From Streptomyces sp. NBC_00377 (lineage in GTDB: Bacteria; Actinomycetota; Actinomycetes; Streptomycetales; Streptomycetaceae), in NCBI RefSeq assembly GCF_036075115.1, contig NZ_CP107958.1, positions 124,001 through 188,000 on the forward strand: DNA of 64,000 nt. The letters run 5' to 3'. The notes under the pieces are model-generated. The model was not told where the DNA came from. It ran no database searches and saw only the letters and a program-made list of their open reading frames with translations. Of this stretch, positions 1-8,812 are shown one piece after another. Every line of letters begins with the position of its first letter. Positions within the stretch are counted from its first letter, which is position 1. Both the position numbers and the translations under genes were made by a program.

Positions 1-1106
1 TGGCCGAGGACGTGGACGACCTGGTCGATGTCGTTCTCGGCCAGGTACTGGTGGAACGGCAGCGTCAGCACCAGCCGGCCGGCTTGTTCGGTGGCGGGCA
101 GGTCGCGCCGCCACTGGGCAAAGGCGGGCTGCAGGTGGTTGGGCGGGTAATGGACGCCGACGCCGATGCCGCGAGCTTTCATCTGCGCGTGCACTGCGTC
201 CCGGTTCGGGATGAGGACCTGGCACAGGTGCGGCACGGACCGGTCGGGGTCGACGTCGACCAGGCGTACGCCGGTCAGGCCGGCGAGCGCGTGCTGGTAG
301 GCGCGCCACAGGGTGCGACGGGTCGTCTCCGCCCTCTCGACGCGGTCGAGCTGGGCCAAGCCGATGGCGGCGTTGATGGCGGACATCTGGTAGCGCAGAC
401 CGAAGCCCTCTACCTGGTAGCTGGTCGTCTGGCAGCGTTCGGCCTGTGACTGGACGACTCCGAGCATGCGGATGCGGCGGATCGTATCGGCCTCAGAGCG
501 GGTGCGCGGGATGACGATGCCGCCTTGCCCGCAGGTGAGGTTCTTGATCGGGCCGAAGGAGAAGCACGTCAGATCGCCGGTGGCGCCGACCCTGCGGTCA
601 CCGTTGCGGGAGCCGAAGGCGTGCGCCGCGTCCTCCATGATGGCGATGTCCCGGCTGGCCAGCTCCGCGCGGATGGGGGCGAAGTCGATGGCCCGGCCGC
701 CGAAAAGGACCGGCATCACGGCGCGGGTGCGATCGGTGACGGCGTCCATGACCAGCTGGCTGGTCACGCACAACGTGGTCGGGTCGATGTCCACGAAGAC
801 CGGGGTGGCGCCGACGGCGAGGATCGCCTGGACGGTCGCGCAGAACGTCATGCTGGGCACGACCACCTCGTCGCCGGGGCCGGCGTCGGCGGCGAGCAGC
901 GCCGTATGCAGGGCCGCGGTGCCGGACATGACGGCGACGGCGTGAGGAACATTGAGGAACTGCGCGACGCGGCGCTCGAACTCCTCGGTCACCTCGGTGT
1001 GCCCGTACTGACCGGCCTCCAGCACGCGGGAGACCGCGGCAGCCTCTTCACCGTACAGAAACGGGCTTGCGTTGCGCCCCACGCCGGGCGCGGCGACGGC
1101 CGTCAT
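1..1106 (-). CDS. DegT/DnrJ/EryC1/StrS family aminotransferase (3' end beyond window)
   Basis: PLP-dependent aminotransferase of the sugar-aminotransferase family, which usually aminates keto-sugar nucleotides. The frame reads MTAVAAPGVGRNASPFLYG and then shows the family landmarks: SGTAALHTAL (phosphate-binding region), DAAHAFGS (cofactor aspartate) and SFGPIKNLTCGQGG, whose lysine should form the PLP Schiff base. The ATG lies at 1104-1106 and overlaps the stop of the upstream ATP-grasp gene (ATGA), so the two are probably translated together. The 3' end runs off the window. With the neighbouring dTDP-glucose dehydratase relic this suggests a former nucleotide-sugar cluster. The substrate cannot be told from sequence. 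Confidence 0.85.
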   Translation of the reverse strand, partial: MTAVAAPGVGRNASPFLYGEEAAAVSRVLEAGQYGHTEVTEEFERRVAQFLNVPHAVAVMSGTAALHTALLAADAGPGDEVVVPSMTFCATVQAILAVGATPVFVDIDPTTLCVTSQLVMDAVTDRTRAVMPVLFGGRAIDFAPIRAELASRDIAIMEDAAHAFGSRNGDRRVGATGDLTCFSFGPIKNLTCGQGGIVIPRTRSEADTIRRIRMLGVVQSQAERCQTTSYQVEGFGLRYQMSAINAAIGLAQLDRVERAETTRRTLWRAYQHALAGLTGVRLVDVDPDRSVPHLCQVLIPNRDAVHAQMKARGIGVGVHYPPNHLQPAFAQWRRDLPATEQAGRLVLTLPFHQYLAENDIDQVVHVLG

Positions 1107-2110
1107 GCTACGGCTCCCTTCGGGGCGGCTGCGATCTCCAGCTCGGCGACGTTGCCGACGCGCAGCGTCTCCAGGTAGTTCGTGAGGAACACGCCGGTGC
1201 GATAGGTCAGCTGGTCGTGGTCGACCGGCAGACCGAACAGGCCGTTGACCATCTGGCCGACCAGGTCCGCACCTGCCGCCACACTGAGGGCGAACCCTCC
1301 GGCGATGCGGACGTTCAGCTCGGTGATCGTGACCTGGCCGTCGCCGGTGATGAATCCCTGCACGCAGCTCAGGCCCCGTGCGCGGACGGCGCGCAGGGTG
1401 TTCATGACCAGGTTGTGCACAGCCTGGTCCTTGATCGTCGTGGAGACGACGACGCAGCCGGCTTTCACCAGGTCGCGGCGGCGCAGGATCGCCGAGGCGC
1501 GGCCATCGCGGTCCACGAGGCAGTCGGCGGTGAACTCGGTGCCGTGGATGCGTTCTTGCACGAGGGCATCGGGGATCAGCTCACACAGGAGGCGGGCGTG
1601 CCGCAGGGACTTCACCATGTGCACACCCTGGGCGCCGTGGCCGACCCGCGGCTTGACGACCAGTTCGACGCCGGCGGGCACCAGATCGACGTCTTGGGGT
1701 GTCCAGGTGCGCGGTGTCGGGATGCCGTGCTCGGTCAGGACTTGGTGGAATCGGGCCTTGTCGATGCAGGCGTGAACCGACGTGGCTTCCGGCAGCCAAA
1801 GACGTACGCCCTGGGCTTCCAGGCGGGGCCGCAGCTCGAGCAGCGGCGGCAGGTCGTTCTCAATTCCGACCACGATCGCGTCCACGGCGAGCGTCTTGCA
1901 CAGCCCGGTGATGGCGTCCGGGTAGTCGGGGTCCGTGGCGAGGGGGATGCGGTATGGCGAGACGTCGTTCAGGAAGAAGCCGGGTGCGAGCGGGTTGGCA
2001 TCGACGGCGACGACCCGATGCCCGAGCCGCTGGAGGCTACGGGCCAGGCCGAAGCCCGGATGGGCGCCGACGCCGGTGACGAGGATCCGGCGCAGGGATC
2101 CCGCTGTTCG
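1103..2110 (-). CDS. ATP-grasp domain protein, start codon unresolved
   Basis: Carbamoyl-phosphate-synthase-like ATP-grasp ligase. The frame is open from a TGA at 2111-2113 to 1103. It begins with a Rossmann-like segment (RRILVTGVGAHPGFGLARSL), followed by an ATP-grasp core with VVKPRVGHGAQGV (nucleotide loop), VQERIHGTEFTADC and ITELNVRIAGGFAL (metal-binding end). No start codon precedes the Rossmann segment in this frame. A GTG at 2112-2114 lies in another frame (reading TNSGIPA) and would join after loss of one C near 2090, so a frameshift or sequencing error is likely. The first in-frame GTG, at 1885, would delete the N-terminal domain. The stop overlaps the next start (ATGA), supporting a two-gene operon with the aminotransferase. 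Confidence 0.7.
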   Translation of the reverse strand, partial: RTAGSLRRILVTGVGAHPGFGLARSLQRLGHRVVAVDANPLAPGFFLNDVSPYRIPLATDPDYPDAITGLCKTLAVDAIVVGIENDLPPLLELRPRLEAQGVRLWLPEATSVHACIDKARFHQVLTEHGIPTPRTWTPQDVDLVPAGVELVVKPRVGHGAQGVHMVKSLRHARLLCELIPDALVQERIHGTEFTADCLVDRDGRASAILRRRDLVKAGCVVVSTTIKDQAVHNLVMNTLRAVRARGLSCVQGFITGDGQVTITELNVRIAGGFALSVAAGADLVGQMVNGLFGLPVDHDQLTYRTGVFLTNYLETLRVGNVAELEIAAAPKGAVA

Positions 2111-2167
2111 TCACTCGCTTGCTGCGCGGCCAGCCTGGAAGTCGCGCTGCGGCTGGTAACCGAGGGG

Positions 2168-2378
2168 GCAGCGACTTTGGACCAGTCCATGGCGTAGCGC
2201 AGGTCGTTGGCCAGGCGGTCCGGGACGTAGGTGACGTGGTCCCAGTCGGCGCCGCAGATCCGCAGCAGCTCTGGGCTGGAGGAGACCGTCGACTGGTAAC
2301 GACGCAATGCGCGCGGGCCAGCCGGGCGAGATCTACAACATCGGCGGCGGCACCGACCTGTCCAGCAAAGAGCTGACG
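2168..2378. pseudogene. Rearranged dTDP-glucose 4,6-dehydratase C-terminal relic
   Basis: Two adjacent pieces of the RmlB C-terminus lie on opposite strands. On the plus strand about 2311-2378 reads GEIYNIGGGTDLSSKELTG. On the minus strand 2272-2168 reads ELLRICGADWDHVTYVPDR and continues NDLRYAMDWSKV. In intact RmlB these segments are consecutive on one strand, so the right-hand piece has been inverted relative to the left. Neither piece has a start or the catalytic YxxxK region. The remainder of the gene is absent. Confidence 0.75.
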
Positions 2379-2424
2379 GGGGAGTCGACTGAGGCGAGGC
2401 CGCCGGGGAGTTCCACGCCCTCAC

Positions 2425-3090
2425 CGCTGTGAAGGTGACTCATGCCCAGCAGCGGGGCGCTGGCCCCTACATGGTACTGCGCGCGCAGTTCGATGGCGTG
2501 GGGACGAGGCCGGCTGCGGTCGTCGGCGGCGTCGGCGATGCCGCCCGCCGGTGGTGTCTTTTGCCTGTCGTGCGGATAGGGCTGCACAACGGGTTGCGGG
2601 GGCCATGGTCTGGTAGCCGCAAAGGCACCGCGGGTGCGGGTTGGCCACGCATACCCGTGAGCACACCAGTAGGCCAGGTCCGGGCCCTCGAAGCTTCTCC
2701 AGCCCGCTCACGGCGCTCAGCGGCACGGCACACCGGCCCTGTGTGGGAAGTCGTCGAAGAGAAGGGTTCCCACGCCGCTTGTCGTCCCTGCTCCACGCGA
2801 CGGTCGTCGGGAGACCGTTCTCGTTCGCCGGCCGGTAGAGGTTCGTGTAGATCGTGGTCCCGTCCCGCAGCGCACTGCTACGTCACGGGCGAAGACGATG
2901 TCGCACGGCAGCGCACCCTCGCGGTATCGCGTGCTGGCTTGAGCACGGTGGATTCCGGGCGGAAGACCGGGTACCGACCCCCGTACCGATGAACGAGTAC
3001 CTCTTACTCATTCGGTGACCTCATGGGCGCTCCAGAGTTGCTCGTGTGCGTGGGCTACCGGCTCATTGCCATGAGACCTGAGGAGAACTG
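2425..3090. other. Gene-free stretch
   Basis: Open frames occur on both strands but none resembles a known family, none has a convincing ribosome-binding site, and composition differs between frames as expected for shadows. I see no protein relic here. The last 20 bases carry the GAGGAG ribosome-binding site of the next gene. Confidence 0.5.
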
Positions 3091-3459
3091 ATGAGCGCGC
3101 ACGGCCACGTGGACCTGGGCCACACGGTGGCGGGATGGACCGGCACCTTCATCGCCGTGGTCGGCTTCGGGATCGTCGGCATCGGCGTGATAGCCGTCTC
3201 GGCCCTCGTGATCGCCGCTGGGGCTGCGACCGTCCTACTCGCTGCGGGCGTCACGTGGGTGCTCCACCTGGCCGGATGGGGAAAGCCGAGCGGACCTCGT
3301 CCCGATGACCAATGGGACTGGCGTGTGCGCGATCTGAGTGCGCGCGGCGGCCACCCCGACTGTCTCGGATGCCGCATGGCTGGTCGACGACTTCGACGAC
3401 CGGACACAGTCGTGGAGGGTCGTCAGCCGATGCCGGAAACTGCTGAGGCCCGAATCTAG
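3091..3459 (+). CDS. HGxxPAAW-like small membrane protein
   Basis: A 122-aa protein with an N-terminal HGHVDLGHTVAGW motif, two hydrophobic segments (about residues 18-37 and 39-62) and a conserved cytoplasmic-type tail: GWGKPSGPRP, WRVRD and GHPDCLGCRMAG. This is the actinobacterial HGxxPAAW-type family of unknown function, here with LGHTVAGW in place of the usual HTPAAW. The start is fixed by GAGGAG 6 bases upstream. A paralogue with the same landmarks sits at 17885. The last 20 residues look unconserved. Role unknown; membrane location is inferred from hydrophobicity. Confidence 0.8.
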   Translation: MSAHGHVDLGHTVAGWTGTFIAVVGFGIVGIGVIAVSALVIAAGAATVLLAAGVTWVLHLAGWGKPSGPRPDDQWDWRVRDLSARGGHPDCLGCRMAGRRLRRPDTVVEGRQPMPETAEARI

Positions 3460-3499
3460 ACGAGTTACCCGAAGAGCCCAGCTCGGTCCCTCTCCGTGA

Positions 3500-4108
3500 C
3501 TACGGGTGCAGCTTCTCGCCCTTCGCCAGCATCGCTACGTACTTTTCGATCCGGCGCGCCCGGGTCTCGGCCTTCTTGGCCTCTTGGATCCGGTACAGGA
3601 TCGCGTAGCGGTTCTGCCGGTCCAGTGTCTCGAAGATCTTTGCCGCGGCCGGGTCGGCGGTCAGGGCCGCTGTGAGGTCGTCCGGCACCGTGGCGGTCCT
3701 CGCGCCGTCGTAGGCCGCTTCCCAGCGGCCGTCTGCCTTGGCGCGGTCGACCTCGGCCTGTCCCGGCGGATGCATCCGGCCCTGCTCGATCAGGGCGGCC
3801 ACCTTGTCCCGGTTGGCCTTGGACCACTTGCTGCGCGGCTTGCGCGGGGTGAACCGCTGGAGCCACCAGTGGTCGTCGAACTTTGCCTTCTGGCCGTCGA
3901 TCCAGCCGTAGCAGAGTGCCACGTCGAGCGCCTGGATGTAGTCCAGCGCAGCGATTCCGGGGCCCTTCTTCCGAAGCTTGAGCCAGATGCCGGGTGAGAC
4001 GGCGTGGTTCTCGCCGAGCCATGCCTGGAATGCCTCGGCGGATTCGAATGCGACGATCTCCACGTCCTGAGTCACCCCAGCAGCGAACCACACTCGGCCG
4101 ATCGTCAT
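3500..4108 (-). CDS. YdeI/OmpD-associated family protein
   Basis: A 202-aa protein matching the YdeI/OmpD-associated family (DUF1801/DUF1905 relatives; 'bacteriocin-protection' in some annotations). Visible landmarks are the N-terminal FESAEAFQAWLGENHAVSPG, WLKLRKKG, the conserved ALCYGWIDGQ core, RFTPRKPRSKWS and a C-terminal helical pair ending in the ARRIEKYVAMLAKGEKLHP tail typical of the family. Length is normal. The cellular role of the family is poorly defined. The gene stands alone, convergent with the preceding small membrane protein gene. Confidence 0.85.
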   Translation of the reverse strand: MTIGRVWFAAGVTQDVEIVAFESAEAFQAWLGENHAVSPGIWLKLRKKGPGIAALDYIQALDVALCYGWIDGQKAKFDDHWWLQRFTPRKPRSKWSKANRDKVAALIEQGRMHPPGQAEVDRAKADGRWEAAYDGARTATVPDDLTAALTADPAAAKIFETLDRQNRYAILYRIQEAKKAETRARRIEKYVAMLAKGEKLHP

Positions 4109-4220
4109 GAGGCATTCGGCACTGCCCCGGATGCGGGATGCCCGTGGGCCTGCGTGATCATCTCTGGTCTCGACGCAGAACGATCATGCAGGAGCCGCGG
4201 GCTAGGTCAACGATACGACG

Positions 4221-4832
4221 TTGCTGCTCGACCTCGACGGGGTGTCCGTCGCGCGGGTTGAGCGGCTGGCCGACGGAAGGCGCCGAGTTCACCTGGTCAC
4301 GGCCGACGAGACAGCCAGAGTCTGCCCGGCCCGCAGGGTGTTCGCCACCCGGGTTAAGGGTTCGGCGGTGACCCGGCCACGCGATCTTCCTTACGGCGAG
4401 AGCGGATTGGAGTTCCGCTGGCACAAGCGCCGCTGGTGGTGCCGCGAGGCCAGCTGTTTTTGCCGGTCTTTCACCGAGCAGATCCCGCAGATCCCGGCCG
4501 GAGCCAGGCTGACCGCCCGGCTGCGGGATACGGCTGGGCGCCGCATAACGGATGCCGGCTCCACGGTCATCCAGATGGAAGCCTTCCGCACACAGACCCG
4601 CGACGTCACTGAGGCACCTCTGCCGCAGGTCACAGTCCTGGGCATCGACGAGACCCGCCGCGGACGGCCGAGTTGGGAACAGGATGCGGAGACCGGCAAG
4701 TGGCGCCTGACCCGCAACCGGTGGCACACCGGCTTCGTCAACGCCCTCGGCCACGGCGGGCTGCTCGGACAAGTCGAGGGCCGCACCGTCGCCGATGTCC
4801 TGGCCTGGCTGGCGCCCCTGCGGGGACGTTGA
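4221..4832 (+). pseudogene. ISL3-family transposase, degenerate N-terminal part
   Basis: The frame starts MLLDLDGVSVARVERLADG and carries the zinc-ribbon and HTH parts of an ISL3 transposase (GLEFRWHKRRWWC, SFTEQIPQIPAGARLT) and the first catalytic block VTVLGIDETRRGR. It is broken: the first zinc CxxC reads CPAR, a stretch is missing between GSTVIQ and MEAF, and the protein ends at 203 residues just after DVLAWLAPLRGR, where intact members continue for about another 200. Only the left part of the element remains. Confidence 0.85.
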
Positions 4833-4868
4833 TCGACCGGGCAGGGCACACCGCACGAACCGAGCGCC

Positions 4869-7526
4869 TCAATTCGTTGCCTCCAGCGCCTTCTTGAGTT
4901 CTGCGCGAGTAGAAACGCCAAGTTTGCCGTAAATGCTGTAGAGGTGGTTTTCTACGGTCCGCCGGGAGATCGAGAGGGCCTCTGCCACTGCTTGCGCCGA
5001 TGCGCCTGAACTGGTCAGGACAGCAATTTCTCGCTCACGGGCCGTCAGTGCCGCAGCTGGCTCGAGGGCCGTGGTCAAGCCGGGAGTGCGGGCGCCCTCA
5101 CACAGGACAGCAAGCCGGGCGGTCCGGTTGGCGCCGGCGGTGGACTTGCGGGATTCGCCCGCGCGCTTCCACGCGGCAGCAGCCGCCGCGGACGCCTCCG
5201 CTGCGAGCAGGTCTGCCCCCATCTTCTCGAACGAGGCGGACGCAACTTCCAAGGCAGGCGGGTCGTTTGCCGCCAGCGCTGCGGCATAGCCTGCCCGAGC
5301 GCGGGTGAATGCCGAGTCGCAGACATCGGCGAGTTCGCCGAGTCTTCTCGCTGCCTGCCGTGCGTCGCCCAGTCGGGCGACATCGGTCAGGAGCGCGGCT
5401 TCGGAGCTCAGAACTCCGGATGCGCGTGCTGAAGCCGCGGCGGCCTCGAGTACCTCGCGAGCGGCGGCGAGCTTGCCGTCGGCGACGTGGAGCCATGCTG
5501 TGGCGAGGTCGTCTTCTCCGACGAACAGGCCGACATGGGGGTACCGCGCTGCTTCTTCGATGGCCTTGCGTGCACTGGCGGTGTCGTTCACCTGTGCGGC
5601 GGCCGCTGCGAGGCCGCACAGGGCGGGTCGCATGGCCAGCGTCTGGCCATGCGACCTGGCCAGGGCGACCGACTCCGCGTACCAGTGCCTGGCGGAGCGT
5701 GGATGACCTGAAAGCCATTCAGCGCGTGCCATCTGCAGTGCCGTCCACACGTGGGGCACCTGGGCTCGCGCGGCCATGAGCTCGCACAGAGCGAGGTTCC
5801 CCACGGCCCGGGCTTCCGGCAGCCGGCCGGCCTCGGCAAGCGCGAAGATCAGGCCATTGCGCTGAGCAGAAGGGTGCAGGTACAGCGCCTGATCGTGGTA
5901 CTTGAGGTTGATTTTGTACGCGTTTTCGGCGGTGCTGATGGCCTCGGCCGTACGGCCGGTCATGGTCAGTCCCGGGGACTGGTACATGAGACTGAGCAGC
6001 AGCACGTTGATCTCTGCTGGATCCTCGACGTCGTAGTCGATCTCGCCGAGGGCGTCCAGGCCGGCCTGCGGATCACCGCAGGCGATGCGGATGGTGGCCT
6101 CGGCAGAGCGAATCCGGAACAGTGCCGATGAACTGCGGGCATGCCGGCCGGCCTCGGCGATCACGTCCAATGCCTCAGCCTTGCCGCCCTGGACCCAGAA
6201 CAGGTTCTGCACCCGAGCAAAAGCGACGTCGAGGATCTCGTCCTCGCCGACAGCCAGCCTCTGAGCCTGAACGAGCACGTCCTCAACCTCTTCTGTCCTG
6301 CCGGCCTGAGCAAGGCAGTGCCCCAGAAGGAGGAGACAGGCGGCAGTTCTCTCCGGCTGCGGCACGGCCTCCAGAAGTTGTACGGCTCGGGTGTAGCTGT
6401 GAGCGTCCCGGGCGAGTCTGGCGGCCGAGACAAGGTGATCCGTCTTGGCCGATCCAGTCGCTTCGACACGCCAGGCGACAGACCGGAAGAAATCGTCACG
6501 GCGCCGGAGCCCGTGAGCTTCCAGCGAGGCGACCTGATTGAGGTACACGCGTCTTCTTTTGAAGGGAGGCATGTTCCTTTGGAGCACCTCACCATAGATG
6601 GGGTGCGCCAGGTCGATGCGTGTGCGCCGCCCATCGAGGGATATATTCACCAGGCCCTCGGACTCGAGTTCTATCAGCGCGCCGTCCTGCTTTTCCGGGG
6701 GTACGACACCATCGAGTGATGCTTCGCCGCATACAGAGATCGCCTCGAGAAGAGCGCGCCCCTCGGCCGAGATGGCCGAGAGCCTGGACTCGACCAGATC
6801 GGTGAGTTGCGGCGTGGTCGTAGCGGATTCTGCCGCCGGTTCCAGTTCCCAGACCTCGCCGTCATTCTTCATGAACCGGGACTCGAGTGCGGCAAAGACA
6901 AGTTCACGGAGAAACAGCGGGTTCCCTGCGCTCTTCAAGTACAACTCGTACGAGGTCCGGCGGCTCACAGCTCCCTCAAGAGTGGACTCGAGCAAGCGGT
7001 GAATTGAGTCCTGGTTGAGGTTCTTCAGGTTTACTTGTCGGAAACCGTATCCCATAGTAAGGGAATCCGTGTCTGAATTTTCACGCTCTCCGTCGCGTGT
7101 GGTCGATATCAGAAATATCTTCCCTACATCGGAAAGCCGTTGAACGATGATGAGAGAGGACTGATCCAGCAGGGGAATATCCTCCACGAGAAGCAGAGTC
7201 CCTTTCCTCTTCTCCTCATCGAGACTGGATGCGACTCCGGTGAGCACCGCGGCAATATCGGTAGCTGCCACTCCGACCGGAATGAGGTGCGCGATAGCGC
7301 CGAAGGGGACGGTTGAGGCTCCCCTCGTGGCAGTTACCCGGAGCGTTTTCCATCCCCCTGCTGCGCCTACTTTGAGGCATTCATCTGCCAGTCTCGACTT
7401 TCCGACGCCTTGCGGTCCGAAGATCGCGAAACCTCTGCACTCCGGGTTGGCCAACGCAGTTCGATAGAGGTGAAGTTCGGAATCGCGCCCTGCCAGCGGG
7501 CGCTGTCCGACACTGATCTTCTTCAT
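4869..7526 (-). CDS. LuxR-family ATP-binding transcriptional regulator (LAL type)
   Basis: An 885-aa regulator with the LAL layout. An AAA-type ATPase domain lies at the N-terminus (Walker A GPQGVGKS at about residues 37-44; Walker B TLLLVEDIP; arginine finger region after FLISTTRDG). A long helical TPR-like middle follows, and a C-terminal LuxR HTH occupies the last 60 residues (LTAREREIAVLTSSGA, ISRRTVENHLYSIYGKLGV). I chose the ATG at 7526 because AAGGAAGGG lies just upstream; a longer frame to 7565 exists. Such proteins activate specialised-metabolite or sugar-use genes. No obvious target is adjacent. Downstream on the same strand is only the ISL3 relic. Confidence 0.92.
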   Translation of the reverse strand: MKKISVGQRPLAGRDSELHLYRTALANPECRGFAIFGPQGVGKSRLADECLKVGAAGGWKTLRVTATRGASTVPFGAIAHLIPVGVAATDIAAVLTGVASSLDEEKRKGTLLLVEDIPLLDQSSLIIVQRLSDVGKIFLISTTRDGERENSDTDSLTMGYGFRQVNLKNLNQDSIHRLLESTLEGAVSRRTSYELYLKSAGNPLFLRELVFAALESRFMKNDGEVWELEPAAESATTTPQLTDLVESRLSAISAEGRALLEAISVCGEASLDGVVPPEKQDGALIELESEGLVNISLDGRRTRIDLAHPIYGEVLQRNMPPFKRRRVYLNQVASLEAHGLRRRDDFFRSVAWRVEATGSAKTDHLVSAARLARDAHSYTRAVQLLEAVPQPERTAACLLLLGHCLAQAGRTEEVEDVLVQAQRLAVGEDEILDVAFARVQNLFWVQGGKAEALDVIAEAGRHARSSSALFRIRSAEATIRIACGDPQAGLDALGEIDYDVEDPAEINVLLLSLMYQSPGLTMTGRTAEAISTAENAYKINLKYHDQALYLHPSAQRNGLIFALAEAGRLPEARAVGNLALCELMAARAQVPHVWTALQMARAEWLSGHPRSARHWYAESVALARSHGQTLAMRPALCGLAAAAAQVNDTASARKAIEEAARYPHVGLFVGEDDLATAWLHVADGKLAAAREVLEAAAASARASGVLSSEAALLTDVARLGDARQAARRLGELADVCDSAFTRARAGYAAALAANDPPALEVASASFEKMGADLLAAEASAAAAAAWKRAGESRKSTAGANRTARLAVLCEGARTPGLTTALEPAAALTAREREIAVLTSSGASAQAVAEALSISRRTVENHLYSIYGKLGVSTRAELKKALEATN

Positions 7527-7780
7527 CCTCGGCCCTTCCTTGCCGACGGCCCGCAGAGCCATCACATGCAGGGCAGGTGAGCACCTTGCTCAGAGCCAGC
7601 TCGGGGCACACTCAGCATACGTGTCCTGCTCTGTCTCATTTCATTCTTTTTTGGTTCATGTTCGCGCAAAGCATCGTTGCCATGCCATCCCAGGGCCCGC
7701 ATCCGCGCCTCCGTGGCACGACGGGCGATCAGCGCGCAGCCAGCTTGTCCTCCGGGGTGAAGGCGTCCTGGGCGTTCATG

Positions 7781-8590
7781 TCACCGCCAAGGTCCCGATC
7801 TTCCCGAGCGCCGTTCCTCTGGCGACTGGTGGAGCATGTCGCGGTGCCGGTTGGCGATCCTCGCGTGGACCTTGGCGACCTTGCGCCGGGCCCTGGCCCG
7901 GTTGGCTCCGTCACCGGCGGCCTTGCGGGACAGTTCCCGCTGGGCCCTGGCGAGCCGGGCGCGGTCACGGCGCTCATGCCGGGGGTGGGCGGCCTTCTCC
8001 CCGGTGGAAAGGGCCAGCAAGTGGTCGAGGCCGACGTCGATACCAACCGCACTGTCGGTGGCAGGACGGGGCTTGGTGGTTGGGTCCTCGCACAGTATCG
8101 AGACCAACCAGCGGCCGGCCGCGTCCTGGGACACGGTCACCGTCGACGGCTTCGCCCCTCCGGAAGTGGACGCGACCAGACGATGTCCGGCCGCTTTGCC
8201 GTCTTCGCAAGGGTCAGCCTGCCCGCACGGAACCGGAACCGGAACCCGCTGGTGGTGTACTCCGCCGACTTCCGCGACCTCTTCCGCGACTTGCAACGCG
8301 GATACTTCGTCCGCTTCGCGAAGAAGTGGCTGAACGCTATCTACAGATGCCGCAGCGTCTGCTGGAGCGGCACCGACGAGACGTCGCCCAGATAGCCAGC
8401 TCCTCGGTCTGCTTCCACCCTGTCAACATCGCCGACGTCGGGCCGCAGTTGACCCGCTCCTGCCGCCCCCACGCCCTCGGTACGGGCGGCGAGCGCCAGG
8501 TTGTACACCTTCCGGACACAGCCGAACGTACGCGCCAGCTCGGCCGTCTGCACATCGCTCGGATAGAAGCGGTATTGAACGCCCGCTTCA
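7781..8590 (-). pseudogene. TnpB-like (IS605 OrfB) gene relic
   Basis: Pieces of an RNA-guided TnpB-type protein are readable in two minus-strand frames. The N-terminal piece (about 8585-8490) reads VQYRFYPSDVQTAELARTFG followed by CVRKVYNLALAARTE. The middle piece (about 8160-7820) carries VSQDAAGRWLVSILCED, the first RuvC motif AVGIDVGLDHLLAL, and RRDRARLARAQRELSRKA through MLHQ. The segment between them is frameshifted, and everything after the first third of the RuvC domain (second and third catalytic motifs, zinc finger) is missing. Confidence 0.8.
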
Positions 8591-8812
8591 CACGATCCCC
8601 GGCCACGCCCACAAACTGGCCAGACCACCACGTAGAGATCAAACCTGCCGGTCAGCGCACTGGGATCCGCCCTGACGGCGAATCCCAGCTCCCTGCCCTG
8701 CTCCGCAGGAGTTTCGTTTCCTCCCCCGGCTGAAGCCTGAGGTATCCACGAAAAAACTCCGATGATCACGACCTACGACTGGAACTCTGCGCTCACCTTG
8801 ACTGCGCGCCGA

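Noticed and set aside
2429..2992. 187-codon plus-strand frame
   Set aside because: No family likeness and no ribosome-binding site; composition resembles shadow frames.
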